Shown here piece by piece: positions 17,301 to 25,791 of a stretch of 41,880 bases of DNA. Source of the stretch: Leptolyngbyaceae cyanobacterium CSU_1_3 (GTDB taxonomy: Bacteria > Cyanobacteriota > Cyanobacteriia > Leptolyngbyales > Leptolyngbyaceae); NCBI GenBank assembly GCA_012034655.1, contig JAAUOZ010000029.1, forward strand, positions 1 to 41,880, given 5' to 3'. A program made the position numbers and the translations under genes. The notes below the pieces were generated by a model. The model was not told where the DNA came from. It made no database searches and saw only the letters and a list, made by a program, of their open reading frames with translations. Positions within the stretch are counted from its first letter, which is position 1. Each line of letters starts with the position of its first letter.

Positions 17301-18203
17301 ATGACCACTAGGACGATCGAGCGTGTCCCCAGAAAGCTCTGGTTTGCGGCGATTAAGCCTCCTATGTACAGTGTGGCAGTGATGCCAATTTGGGTGGGGT
17401 CTGCTGTCGCCTTTGCAGAAACAAGCCATTTTAATTCCTCAATCTTCTTTACATTTTTAGTCTCTGCCATTTTGATTCTTGCCTGGGAAAATCTCAGCAA
17501 TGATGTGTTTGACTCAGAAACAGGCGTGGATGTCAATAAGAAAAATTCCCTGGTCAATATGACGGGTAATAAATCGCTGATTTTTTGGATTGGCAACCTT
17601 TGTCTGGCACTGGGCTTGGTGGGGATCGGCTCGATCGCTCTCCAGCAAGAAGATTGGACGGTGATTGGGTTGATTTTGCTGTGCTGTGGAATCGGCTACA
17701 TCTACCAAGGTCCGCCATTTCGCCTTAGTTACAAAGGGTTGGGTGAGATTCTCTGCTTTTTTGCCTTTGGGCCGCTGGCTTTTTCGGCGGCATACTATAG
17801 CCAGACGCAAGCTTGGTCAAGCGTGAGCATGGCGGCATCGGTGGTAATTGGCATTGCCACCAGCTTGATTTTGTTTTGTTCGCATTTCAACCAGGCCAAA
17901 GAAGATGCGGCGATCGGCAAAAAATCTCCGATTGTCCGGTTGGGGACGCGGCGATCGGCGGATCTTCTACCGTGGATTTGCAGCAGCATCTACGCCCTGA
18001 CGACGTTGTTTGTGATCCTGGGTGCGTTTCCGATCTGGACGCTGCTAGTTTTTGCTAGTGTGCCGATCGCTCGCAGACTGTGCCAGTTTATTCGCTCTCA
18101 ACACGACCAACCCCACAAGCTCACGTTCTGTCGCCTGATTGCCGTCGAGCTACACTTTTGGGCGGGGTTGCTGCTGGGCTTGGGCTTTGTGCTGCCAGGA
18201 TGA
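17301..18203 (+). CDS. menA: 1,4-dihydroxy-2-naphthoate prenyl/phytyltransferase
   Basis: A 300-residue UbiA-superfamily membrane protein with about eight or nine hydrophobic segments. The first Asp-rich motif is NLSNDVFDSETGVD (about 72-85) and the second region holds NQAKEDAAIGKKSPIVRLG (about 198-216). In cyanobacteria MenA attaches a phytyl or other prenyl chain to 1,4-dihydroxy-2-naphthoate with loss of CO2, leading to phylloquinone, the A1 acceptor of photosystem I. AGGAG lies 8 bp before ATG 17301. menC follows with a start only 5 bp after the stop, and menE overlaps menC, so the three form one operon. The tandem repeat at 17214-17275 sits in the promoter or leader. Confidence 0.95.
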   Translation: MTTRTIERVPRKLWFAAIKPPMYSVAVMPIWVGSAVAFAETSHFNSSIFFTFLVSAILILAWENLSNDVFDSETGVDVNKKNSLVNMTGNKSLIFWIGNLCLALGLVGIGSIALQQEDWTVIGLILLCCGIGYIYQGPPFRLSYKGLGEILCFFAFGPLAFSAAYYSQTQAWSSVSMAASVVIGIATSLILFCSHFNQAKEDAAIGKKSPIVRLGTRRSADLLPWICSSIYALTTLFVILGAFPIWTLLVFASVPIARRLCQFIRSQHDQPHKLTFCRLIAVELHFWAGLLLGLGFVLPG

Positions 18204-18207
18204 TGAA

Positions 18208-19170
18208 GTGGTGATTCAGTTCGAGTTTCGCCCCTATCGTCGTCCCTTTCGGTCAGCGTTGCAGACGAGTCACGGCTTGTGGAGCGTGCGAGAAGGGATT
18301 ATTTTGCGATTTCTCAAGGCTGGCAAAGTCAGCTTTGGCGAAATTGCACCCTTGGAGTGGTTTGGCTCAGAAAGTTTTGAGCAAGCCATAGATTTCTGTC
18401 AGCAGTGGTCTGGGGAAATCGATGCAGAAATGGTTTTGAGCATTCCAGATCATCTCCCAGCCTGTCAATTTGGCTTCTCGGTGGTAGAAAATTTAGAGGC
18501 AAATATCGCGAATAATAATATCGCGAATAATAATAGTTGGGTAAATTCTACGATCGCGGCTCTCCTTCCAACCGGAGAAAAGGCCCTAGAAGCTTGGCAA
18601 AATCTTTGGCAGCAAGGCCATCAAACCTTCAAGTGGAAAATTGGCATCGCTCCGATTCAAGATGAACTCAGGCTCTGCGATCGACTCATCAAAACTTTGC
18701 CGCCCGATGCCCGATTGAGATTAGATGCAAACGGTGGACTCAATTACTTAGAAGCAGAGCAATGGCTCAAAATTTGCGATTCAACCAACATTGAATTTTT
18801 AGAACAGCCGCTTCCCATTCATCAGTTTGATCAAATGTTGGCATTGGGTCAAAAATATTCTACGCCCTTAGCGATCGATGAATCTGTTGCCACCCTCAGC
18901 CAACTAGAAGATTGCCACCAAAAGGGCTGGCGCGGAATTTTTGTGATCAAACCAACGATTGCAGGCTTTCCATCTCGGTTGCGAAAATTCTGTAACACCC
19001 ATCAGATTGATGCCGTCTTCTCTTCTGTTTTTGAAACCGCGATCGCACGACAAATTGGATTGCAACTCGCCGCCGAATTAAACTACAAAAATCGTGCGAT
19101 TGGATATGGAACCACCCACTGGTTTGACAGCTTATTGGAAGAAGGCGATCGTTTATGGCAACTCCTCTAA
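18208..19170 (+). CDS. menC: o-Succinylbenzoate synthase
   Basis: A 320-residue enolase-superfamily enzyme that dehydrates SHCHC to o-succinylbenzoate in the phylloquinone/menaquinone pathway. The catalytic and metal residues are seen in order: Lys in FKWKIG, Asp in LRLDANGGL, Glu in IEFLEQPLP, Asp in LAIDESVATL and Lys in VIKPTIAG. The frame is open from 18139, but GTG 18208 is preferred: AGGA lies 7 bp upstream, the product begins VVIQFEFRPYRRPF as in relatives, and it avoids overlap with menA. It contains a 15-bp direct repeat that adds the low-complexity stretch NIANNNIANNN. Its end overlaps the start of menE by 16 bp. Confidence 0.94.
   Translation: MVIQFEFRPYRRPFRSALQTSHGLWSVREGIILRFLKAGKVSFGEIAPLEWFGSESFEQAIDFCQQWSGEIDAEMVLSIPDHLPACQFGFSVVENLEANIANNNIANNNSWVNSTIAALLPTGEKALEAWQNLWQQGHQTFKWKIGIAPIQDELRLCDRLIKTLPPDARLRLDANGGLNYLEAEQWLKICDSTNIEFLEQPLPIHQFDQMLALGQKYSTPLAIDESVATLSQLEDCHQKGWRGIFVIKPTIAGFPSRLRKFCNTHQIDAVFSSVFETAIARQIGLQLAAELNYKNRAIGYGTTHWFDSLLEEGDRLWQLL
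18502..18531 (+). repeat. 15-bp tandem duplication inside menC
   Basis: AATATCGCGAATAAT occurs twice in direct succession. As 15 is a multiple of three, the frame is kept and the protein gains the repeated NIANN. It lies in a loop region before the lid-barrel junction and probably does not harm the enzyme. Confidence 0.9.
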
Positions 19171-20576
19171 TTCATCTTTTACAGCGCAGCCAAGAAGACT
19201 GGCTGATCGGCTATAGCACTCAAAAATTAATTCATTTAACTCAGGCACACTATCAAGAAATTACGCCACAAACTCAAACAATTCTGTTAGCTGAACGCGA
19301 TCCAATTTGTTTTTTAGCTGGTTTTATCGCTGCCTGCTCAACAAATGCTCAAATTTTTCTCTGTAACCCTGACTGGGTACAACAGGAGTGGCAACAAGTT
19401 TTTGCACTAGTCCAACCTGACCTAATTTGGGGCGACGTGGCCAAACATTGGAGAGTCGATCGCCAAACAAACCAAAAAACAAATGGGCTAGGTGAGAAAT
19501 TTGTGCCCTTTACAAATCAATCATCCCCAAAATCCGCCGCCCAATTCGCCACCATCATGATCCCCACAGGGGGCACATCGGGCAAAATTCGATTTGCGAT
19601 GCACACTTGGTCAACCCTGACCGCTTCAGCCCAGGGGTTCAAGACCTATTTTGAGGTCGATCGTGTTCATTCTTGCTGCGTGCTGCCGCTCTATCACGTC
19701 AGTGGCTTAATGCAATTTATGCGCTCCTTCACCTCTGGTGGCAAGTTGGCGATTTTGCCCTGGAGAGCGATCGCCACTCAGGCAACCTCAGCCATTGACC
19801 CGCAAGAGTTCTTCCTTTCCCTCGTCCCTACGCAGCTTCAGCAACTTCTCCTGGTTGCTCCTTTGCTTGCTCAATTTAGAACAATTTTGCTAGGTGGCGC
19901 ACCCGCCTGGCCAGAGTTACTTAAGGAGGCACAAGCACTCCAGTTAGCGATCGCCCCCACCTACGGCATGACCGAAACTGCCTCCCAAATCGCCACCCTC
20001 AAACCAGAAGATTTTTTGAGAGAACAGTACAACTGCGGGCTGCCCCTGCCCCACGCCCAAATCACCATCCGCAGCACCACCGGCCAAATATTAGAAGCGG
20101 GACAGATTGGCAGAATTATAATCCAATCAGATTCACTGATGTTGGGCTACTATCCCCATCTGCTAAACAGGTCAACCTATGAACCCGACGATCTAGGATT
20201 TTTGGACTCTCAGGGCTACCTGCATATTGTTGGACGCAACAGCAACAAAATTATCACTGGCGGCGAAAACGTCTTTCCCTCTGAGGTCGAAGCTGCAATT
20301 TTTGCCACAAAAATGGTCAGAGATGTCTGCGTAGTCGGCATCTCTGACCCGATTTGGGGGCAAATTGTTGCAGCAGTTTATGTATCTAACCCGATCGTTC
20401 CCAGTGAGAAGTTAGCGAGCGCCCTAGAAGGAAAACTCAGCAAATTTAAGCATCCCAAATGTTGGGTGGCGATCGCGGCTCTACCACGCACTGCCCACGG
20501 CAAAATCAACCTCGACCAACTCCGGCAGATCATCGCAACGAAGACTGATAGGCCAACGACTCTTGCCAAAGCTTGA
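19155..20576 (+). CDS. menE: o-Succinylbenzoate--CoA ligase
   Basis: A 473-residue adenylate-forming (ANL superfamily) ligase. The P-loop reads TIMIPTGGTSGKIRFAMHTW (about 132-151), the A5 motif is APTYGMTETASQIA, the hinge region has YLHIVGRNSNKIITGGENVF and the C-terminal lysine lies in RTAHGKINLDQL. MenE activates o-succinylbenzoate with ATP and joins it to CoA before ring closure by MenB. It overlaps menC by 16 bp and shares its operon with menA and menC. menB, menD, menF and menH are not in the window. Its 3' end overlaps by 47 bp the end of a small convergent gene. Confidence 0.95.
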   Translation: MATPLIHLLQRSQEDWLIGYSTQKLIHLTQAHYQEITPQTQTILLAERDPICFLAGFIAACSTNAQIFLCNPDWVQQEWQQVFALVQPDLIWGDVAKHWRVDRQTNQKTNGLGEKFVPFTNQSSPKSAAQFATIMIPTGGTSGKIRFAMHTWSTLTASAQGFKTYFEVDRVHSCCVLPLYHVSGLMQFMRSFTSGGKLAILPWRAIATQATSAIDPQEFFLSLVPTQLQQLLLVAPLLAQFRTILLGGAPAWPELLKEAQALQLAIAPTYGMTETASQIATLKPEDFLREQYNCGLPLPHAQITIRSTTGQILEAGQIGRIIIQSDSLMLGYYPHLLNRSTYEPDDLGFLDSQGYLHIVGRNSNKIITGGENVFPSEVEAAIFATKMVRDVCVVGISDPIWGQIVAAVYVSNPIVPSEKLASALEGKLSKFKHPKCWVAIAALPRTAHGKINLDQLRQIIATKTDRPTTLAKA

Positions 20577-20941
20577 ACAAAATAAACTCCGCCCGCTCAC
20601 ACAACGTTCCTGGTAGCGCATCGCTCAATTCTGCCAAAAAGATGCCTTCTTCGCAGCTACAATCTTGAGCGATCCAGGTTCCCCTCAGACTCACCTCAAT
20701 AAACTCCGCATCACACTGGCAAACCGCGATCGTGCTATCTAGTGATTTTTGCACCACAGCTTCGAGCAAATTCCAGCACTGCAAATTTGCAGACAGCAAG
20801 AATGATGCTGCTCCTGGCTCAACTGTTAGCCGTTGCCCCGACTCGCATCGCCAAAACCACCCGTAGCATCACCAACTCTTCGAGCGAGTGGCTCGATCGC
20901 TCAATCGTAATCCCCGTCTCGGTATACGTAAACTTCAACAT
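20530..20941 (-). pseudogene. Conserved cyanobacterial protein of about 136 residues, split by a frameshift
   Basis: Two frames form one protein. From ATG 20941 the product reads MLKFTYTETGITIERSSHSL, then EELVMLRVVLAMRVG; from about 20836 the neighbouring frame continues QRLTVEPGAASFLLSANLQC and then EFIEVSLRGTWIAQD and FILFKLWQES. Removing one base from the four-C run at 20836-20839 joins them as RVGQRLTVEPG. The combined protein is compact and soluble, with no known domain that I can name; I recall similar short proteins in other cyanobacteria. The start has a GGGAGA ribosome-site-like sequence upstream. Its 5' region holds two tandem repeat blocks (20964-21060). Confidence 0.72.
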
Positions 20942-20963
20942 TCCTGGTATCTCCCACTTATCC

Positions 20964-21060
20964 AGGGTTTTCGCTCGTTACAAGGGTTTTCGTTCGTTAC
21001 AAGGGTTGACTGATAGGTTGACTGATAGGTTGACTGATAGGTTGACTGATAGGGTTGACT
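20964..21060. repeat. Two adjoining tandem repeat blocks (19 bp and 12 bp units)
   Basis: Two nearly identical 19-bp units starting AGGGTTTTCG (20964-20982, 20983-21001) are followed directly by four perfect copies of the 12-mer GTTGACTGATAG (21005-21052) and a partial fifth. They lie just upstream of the start codon of the convergent small gene on the minus strand. Confidence 0.92.
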
Positions 21061-21123
21061 GTTTCAATTTGAGCAGCCGATGACTACAATACATCTGCTC
21101 TATTTTCCGCCTAAAACACCAAA

Positions 21124-21160
21124 AAGCCTCTACTTCATCAACGGTCAGAAGCAGAGGCTT
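21124..21160 (-). terminator. Strong hairpin, terminator-like on the minus strand
   Basis: AAGCCTCTACTTC pairs with GAAGCAGAGGCTT with one mismatch. On the minus strand the stem is followed by a short T-run (TTTTTGG), as for an intrinsic terminator. No minus-strand gene is seen to its right that would need it, so it might serve an unrecognised transcript. Confidence 0.5.
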
Positions 21161-21510
21161 AAAAAACTTGTCGGAGTTTTCTTGTCCTTAAGTCAGTACA
21201 GCAATTCTTCTGTACCTCCCGCTTCTGGTATGCGCTTCGAGCGCTACACCTTTTAGCCCAAACTGGCTAATATTGCGCGAATCCAAATTCTCCCGAAATC
21301 TTTCATGAATAGACCTGCCTATAAATGGCAAAACTACGACTCCGACGAAACTGGAGGGACGATCGCTGGGGCGACGAGCCAACCATGAAGATGTCGATAG
21401 GAGCCGTAGAAGTTTCATTGAAGAAGACTTTGAAGGACTTAGCTTACAGACCACAGTTTCCATACTACACTTGTATTATAAACCTGTCCAGCTACTTTTG
21501 GAGGAAAATC

Positions 21511-21843
21511 ATGCATACCTTAACTCGCACCACCACCACCGAAATGGAAGTCACCAGCATCCGCCTGGAACGAGAGCTAAAGGAAAAGTTAAAAGGACTT
21601 TCTGGCAACCAAGGCTATCAAGCTCTGATTCGCGACATTCTGTGGAATTATGTTCAGCAAAAATCAGGCGACTATACGCAAACCGCTTCTCCATCCGACC
21701 TGCGGGCCAGTTTTCCGGCAATCGCCCAACAAGACGATCGTTGCGCCCTAACCGGGAAACTGATTCGATCGGGCGACAATATGTTGCTTGGCTACACCAC
21801 CGATGGCACTCTCATTCCCCTCAGCATGGGCAGTTTGCCATAG
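21511..21843 (+). CDS. Small ribbon-helix-helix-like DNA-binding protein
   Basis: A 110-residue protein whose N-terminal half reads EMEVTSIRLERELKEKLKGL followed by GYQALIRDILWNYVQQ. That is a beta strand followed by two helices, the pattern of CopG/MetJ-type DNA-binding proteins. The C-terminal half (DDRCALTGKLIRSGDNMLLG) has a single CxxTGxxI-like turn and is typical of cyanobacterial members. The start is fixed by a strong GGAGG at 21500-21504, 6 bp before ATG 21511. It may be a transcription regulator; no antitoxin-toxin partner is beside it. tRNA-Leu follows 100 bp downstream. Confidence 0.8.
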   Translation: MHTLTRTTTTEMEVTSIRLERELKEKLKGLSGNQGYQALIRDILWNYVQQKSGDYTQTASPSDLRASFPAIAQQDDRCALTGKLIRSGDNMLLGYTTDGTLIPLSMGSLP

Positions 21844-21943
21844 CTCCAGGCGCATCAAGTTTTGAGTTTTGAACGGAGGACGATCGCTCAAAACTCAAAA
21901 CTCAAAATCCCTTTACTTTGCTATAGTAGTTAAGCAGCAAAAC

Positions 21944-22025
21944 GCGGATGTGGCGGAATTGGTAGACGCGCCAGATTTAGGTTCTGGTTTCGCAAGAAGT
22001 GAAGGTTCAAGTCCTTTCATCCGCA
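21944..22025 (+). tRNA. tRNA-Leu (anticodon UAG)
   Basis: The 82-nt sequence folds as a class II tRNA: acceptor GCGGATG/CATCCGC with discriminator A, D-arm region with GGCGGAATTGGTAGACGC, anticodon stem CCAGA/TCTGG with loop TTTAGGT (anticodon TAG), a long variable arm, and T-arm around GGTTCAAGTCC. The TAG anticodon reads CUA-type leucine codons. The 3' CCA is not encoded. Confidence 0.96.
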
Positions 22026-22061
22026 TCGCTTGCGTTAACTTGAGCGCACTCATCATTCAAT

Positions 22062-22105
22062 TGGGTTCATCTAGCCTGAGTAAACGAGCTAGAGAACCCA
22101 TTTTT
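22062..22105 (+). terminator. Intrinsic terminator downstream of tRNA-Leu
   Basis: TGGGTTC plus CTAGC pair with GCTAG plus GAACCCA (two short internal bulges) and are followed by TTTTT. It ends the tRNA-Leu transcript. Confidence 0.85.
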
Positions 22106-22144
22106 ACACAGATTTTTGCAAAAAATAATCGATTCACAGGCTAC

Positions 22145-22192
22145 GTCGAGGGTTGAGCAGAGTCGAAACCCGATTCACGGGTCTTTTATTTT
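22145..22192 (+). repeat. Dispersed repeat with terminator-like end, copy 1
   Basis: The stretch is nearly the same as 24594-24642: GTCGAGGGTTGAGCA..., then AAACCCGATTCACGGGT and TTTTATTTT. The ACCCG-ATTCA-CGGGT hairpin plus T-rich tail resembles an intrinsic terminator. This copy lacks the left arm present in copy 2. Confidence 0.85.
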
Positions 22193-22977
22193 CATGCAAA
22201 CCCCTTACAACGGCTTACTTAGTAAAAAGATCTTAAAATCTTCACTTTTCACTGAGCATAGTTAATCTTTCCTTTAGATAGCTTCCCCTAATATAAGCGA
22301 ATCGATCAGGCTGCAAGCTAAGGCTTTTTCAGACTTAGCCAGGGTGTCTTAGAGATCTATCAGGGGTGATTGCTACCAAAAAATAGACGGCTGACACGTT
22401 ACCTATGAAGTTTAAGGGTCATCCTCGCCTTTAGCTCAGGAATGGAACCTTTTCCCATCTCGATCGTTCATCTAGCGCAAGCATCTACCCGATCTCCCAC
22501 CATCTCATCGAAAAGGTGAAATGTCGTACACCTTCCAGATATCGCTCTACAGGGTTGTAAAGGGTAAACAAGAGAGTATTTCAGTGAGTTATTCAACCAA
22601 CCCGTCGCATCTGTGGCTTTGGCTTTACTCTACCCACAAAGCTTTCAAAGCTTCTAGATCGACTTTCACTTATTCTGCCTTTATGTAGCTTTTTTTACTT
22701 CAATGGGCATCTTAATCTAAGTATAAGTTGGTAATAACCCTTTAACGAATCTTTAGGGACTACGGAAAGACAAGAAGATTTCTGAAGTCAAGATTGGAGA
22801 GGTTTTAGATAGAACCCGCCCTCGCTAAAGTAGCAATGCTGCCACTTGAGTGGTGTCCAAAAAGTCTCAGTATTATTTTTGAACCGTAGCTTCTAAGTGT
22901 TCAGATCAGTTCCAGCATCGCCCGGTGTGCGTGTGCAGTCAATTTAACGCAACAGTAATCGTCTGAGTCCAACAGCT
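22193..22977. other. Long gene-free stretch before the polysaccharide cluster
   Basis: About 785 bp with no convincing reading frame or RNA gene. It should hold the promoter and leader of the GT4 gene. I cannot identify a specific regulatory site. Confidence 0.5.
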
Positions 22978-24258
22978 ATGCGTGTTTTGATCTATTCCTA
23001 CAACTACTATCCAGAGCCGATCGGCATTGCTCCACTCATGACCGAATTGGCAGAAGGGCTGGCAAAGCGAGGGCACGACGTTCGAGTGATCACGGGGATG
23101 CCCAATTACCCGCAACGGCAAATCTATGAAGAGTATCGTGGCAAGCTGTATGTCACTGAGGAAAAGAATGGGGTCAAAATTCAGCGCAGCTATGTGTGGG
23201 TCAAGCCAAAACCCAAACTGCTCGATCGCATTCTCTTAGATAGCAGCTTCGTTGTTACAAGCTTCTTCCAGGCGATTCGAGGCTGGCGGCCGGATGTCAT
23301 TCTATTGACCGTTCCGCCGCTCCCGGTATGCGTCCCAGCGGCACTATTGAGCTGGTTACACAATAGCCCGATCGTGCTCAACGTGCAGGATATCCTACCC
23401 GAAGCCGCCGTTCATGTCGGATTGATTAAAAATAAAACGCTGATTCGAGTCTTTGAAGCCTTAGAAAAATTCGCTTACAAAACTGCCCACACCATTAGTG
23501 TGATCGCCGACGGATTTGTTGAGAATTTAGAAAGAAAAGGTGTTCCCTCCCATAAGATTACCTGCATCCCCAACTGGGTTGACACAAACTTCATCCGACC
23601 GCTCCCCAAAGAAAATAATGCCTTCAGAGCGGCGCACAATCTAGCAGGCAAGTTTGTTGTCACTTACTCTGGCAACATCGCTTTGACACAGGGACTCGAA
23701 ACCGTCGTAGAAGCTGCTGCTCGTTTGCGCCACATTCCAGAGATTGTCTTTGTCATCGTCGGTGAATCGAAAGCTGTCGAAAAGCTGAAGCACTACTGCC
23801 AGACTTGCGGAGCAGATAACGTTTTGTTGCTGCCCTTCCAACCGAGAGAGAAACTCCCCGAAATGCTGGCAGCCGCCGATGTAGGACTGATTGTGCAAAA
23901 GCATAACGTTGTGTCTTTCAATATGCCGTCCAAAACTCAAGTTCTGCTAGCGAGTGGTCGTCCTGTGATTGCTTCAGTTCCGGATACGGGTAGTGCTGCT
24001 AAGGCGATCGAGAAAAGTCGCGGTGGTGTGGTGGTTCCTCCAGAAAACCCAGAGGCTCTGGCTAATCAAATTCTAGAACTCTACCGCAACCCCGACCAAG
24101 CCGAGATGCTGGGTAAGCAAGGTCGCCAATATGCGATCGAACGCTACTCTTTTGAACAAGCTCTGAGCCAGTATGAAGCGCTGTTTGAAAAGGTTAAAGA
24201 CAGTTCCGTATCTGTCAGACCTGCCTATACGCTGAGTGCTGAAAAGCCAGGAAACTAG
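22978..24258 (+). CDS. Glycosyltransferase family 4 (WcaI/WbuB-like)
   Basis: A 426-residue GT-B enzyme. The N-terminal domain begins MRVLIYSYNYYPEPIGIAPL and has VITGMPNYPQ, as in colanic-acid-type WcaI/WbuB enzymes. The C-terminal donor domain has VVTYSGNIALTQGLETVVEA, FVIVGES, and the EX7E-like region from FNMPSKTQVLLASGRPVIAS onward. It should transfer a sugar from a nucleotide donor during assembly of an extracellular polysaccharide, at the cytoplasmic face of the membrane. The GT2 and acetyltransferase genes downstream on the same strand form a natural pathway group, though a 587-bp gap with a terminator-like repeat separates it from the GT2 gene. The start at ATG 22978 gives the family N-terminus. 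Confidence 0.9.
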   Translation: MRVLIYSYNYYPEPIGIAPLMTELAEGLAKRGHDVRVITGMPNYPQRQIYEEYRGKLYVTEEKNGVKIQRSYVWVKPKPKLLDRILLDSSFVVTSFFQAIRGWRPDVILLTVPPLPVCVPAALLSWLHNSPIVLNVQDILPEAAVHVGLIKNKTLIRVFEALEKFAYKTAHTISVIADGFVENLERKGVPSHKITCIPNWVDTNFIRPLPKENNAFRAAHNLAGKFVVTYSGNIALTQGLETVVEAAARLRHIPEIVFVIVGESKAVEKLKHYCQTCGADNVLLLPFQPREKLPEMLAAADVGLIVQKHNVVSFNMPSKTQVLLASGRPVIASVPDTGSAAKAIEKSRGGVVVPPENPEALANQILELYRNPDQAEMLGKQGRQYAIERYSFEQALSQYEALFEKVKDSSVSVRPAYTLSAEKPGN

Positions 24259-24571
24259 AAAATTTTGGGGACGATCGAAGCCTTAATCTATAACTTTAGA
24301 TTTCTCTTATCCTCCAACCTTTCTCTCACTGGGGAAGAAGCGAGCTAATCTGAACCTTAGCTTCTCACCCGCCCTAGGAGAGAAATGTGGTAGAAAGTTG
24401 CAGGTCGCATTTTAGATCACAGGTCTAATCGTAGCCTTAGATTGTAGAACTTTCCCGATTGAAGCTCATTGCCTAGCAGAATGAAGGAGAAACCTTTTAC
24501 GGATGGGACGAGATTGAATCGTCGCTCTTAACCCAAGGGATCTGCGAGTTAATAATCTGCCACAGCCAGGC

Positions 24572-24642
24572 TTCGACTTTGCTCAACCTTCAACCGTCGA
24601 GGGTTGGGCAAAGTCGAAACCCGATTCACGGGTATTTTATTT
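24572..24642. repeat. Dispersed palindromic repeat with terminator-like end, copy 2
   Basis: TTCGACTTTGCTCAACC (24572-24588) pairs with GGTTGGGCAAAGTCGAA (24602-24618) with one G-T pair, forming a 17-pair stem. Directly after it comes ACCCG-ATTCA-CGGGT and ATTTTATTTTT. The right half repeats at 22145-22192. Repeats of this TCGAC...GTCGA type are common between genes in filamentous cyanobacteria. Confidence 0.88.
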
Positions 24643-24655
24643 TTATGCAAATCCC

Positions 24656-24688
24656 TAAGCCTAAATTAAGCCTAAATTAAGTCTAAAT
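24656..24688. repeat. 11-bp tandem repeat, three units
   Basis: TAAGCCTAAAT occurs twice perfectly and a third time as TAAGTCTAAAT, head to tail, right after the dispersed repeat. Confidence 0.85.
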
Positions 24689-24845
24689 TTAAGTCATCAG
24701 GCATCAATTTATCAGAACGCCTGGGAACACTAAAAAGCAGCGATTTACAATCTCAGCGGCATCTTTGAACCGCATCAAAATCTCCTTGACCTACCTCACT
24801 CTCAGCTAAAAGGTTGACTGCACTCATCAGGTACCTTCTTGCATT

Positions 24846-25789
24846 ATGAACTCTAATCTGCCCAAAATTCCGGTTTCTGTTTTGATTCCTGCTAGGAATG
24901 AGGAAGCAAACCTTCCTGCTTGTCTCGCCAGTGTTGCCAGGGCCGACGAAGTTTTTATCGTCGATTCACAGAGTAGCGATCGCTCGATCGAAATTGCTGA
25001 GAACTACGGCGCAAAGGTGGTGCAGTTTCAATTTAATGGACGCTGGCCCAAAAGAAAAACTGGTCATTAGACAATCTGCCCTTCCGCAACGAGTGGGTGC
25101 TGATTGTTGATTGCGACGAACGAATTACCCCCGAACTTTGGGCCGAAATTGAGATTGCCATTCAACAAGCCGATTGTGATGGCTATTATTTGAACCGGAA
25201 GGTCTTCTTTCTAGGACAGTGGATTCGCTATGGGGGCAAATATCCAGACTGGAACTTGCGCCTCTTCCGTCATGCTAAAGGACGCTATGAGAATCTTCAC
25301 ACTGAAGAAATTCGCAATACAGGCGACAACGAAGTTCACGAGCATGTGATTATTCCGGGCAAAGTGGCATACCTGAAAGAGGACATGCTGCATATTGATT
25401 TTCGCGATATGTATCACTGGTTAGAGCGACACAACCGCTACTCTAATTGGGAAGCAAGGGTCTATCTCAATTTACTGAGCGGCAAGGATGATCAGGGGAC
25501 GATCGGCGCTGATCTTTTTGGGGACTCGGTGCAACGCAAGCGCTTCTTGAAGAAGATCTGGGTGAGACTTCCCTTCAAGCCATTTCTGCGGTTTATCTTG
25601 TTCTACTTTATCCGTCTCGGCTTTTTAGATGGCAAAGCGGGCTACATTTACGGTCGTCTCTTGAGCCAATATGAATATCAAATCGGCATCAAGCTTTATG
25701 AGCTGCGTCAGTTTGGCGGAACTTTGAATACTAACAGTGCTTCTACCCCAGTGCCGACTTCTCGGCCCATTCCGCAAACCGAATCCTAA
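24846..25789 (+). pseudogene. Glycosyltransferase family 2 (WaaE/KdtX-like), split by a frameshift
   Basis: The N-terminal part (24846-25070) has the GT-A start VSVLIPARNEEANLPACLAS and DEVFIVDSQSSDRS. The rest (from about 25054 to 25789) continues in another frame with VLIVDCDERITPELWAEI, the metal-binding and acceptor region, and a basic C-terminus RKRFLKKIWVRLPFKPF. Adding one A to the four-A run at 25050-25053 restores GRWPKKKNWSLDNLPFRNEW and fuses both parts into a normal-length enzyme of about 314 residues. Relatives add sugars to lipopolysaccharide core or exopolysaccharide. It precedes the acetyltransferase by 2 bp. If the shift is real the enzyme is inactive; a base-calling error in the A-rich run is more likely. 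Confidence 0.85.
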
Positions 25790-25791
25790 TC

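Larger units (their letters stand above)
20942..21510. other. Gap with repeats and a hairpin, no gene
   Basis: About 570 bp between a minus-strand and a plus-strand gene. It contains the tandem blocks at 20964-21060 and a hairpin at 21124-21160. A plus-strand frame entering the ribbon-helix-helix gene from 21325 has no ribosome site and is not protein-like, so I leave it out. Confidence 0.5.
24259..24845. other. Gap with palindromic and tandem repeats, no gene
   Basis: About 590 bp between the GT4 and GT2 genes. It contains the palindromic repeat plus terminator-like hairpin at 24572-24642 and an 11-bp tandem repeat at 24656-24688. No reading frame is convincing. Confidence 0.55.

Noticed and set aside
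18139..18207. N-terminal extension of menC overlapping menA
   Set aside because: The added residues (MPSSYTFGRGCCWAW) are a shadow of menA; GTG 18208 has a ribosome site and fits the family.
21005..21060. Tandem 12-mers as a CRISPR array
   Set aside because: The units follow each other directly with no spacers, and no cas gene is present.
21325..21510. Extension of the ribbon-helix-helix gene
   Set aside because: A strong GGAGG 6 bp before ATG 21511 fixes the start, and the upstream codons do not resemble protein.
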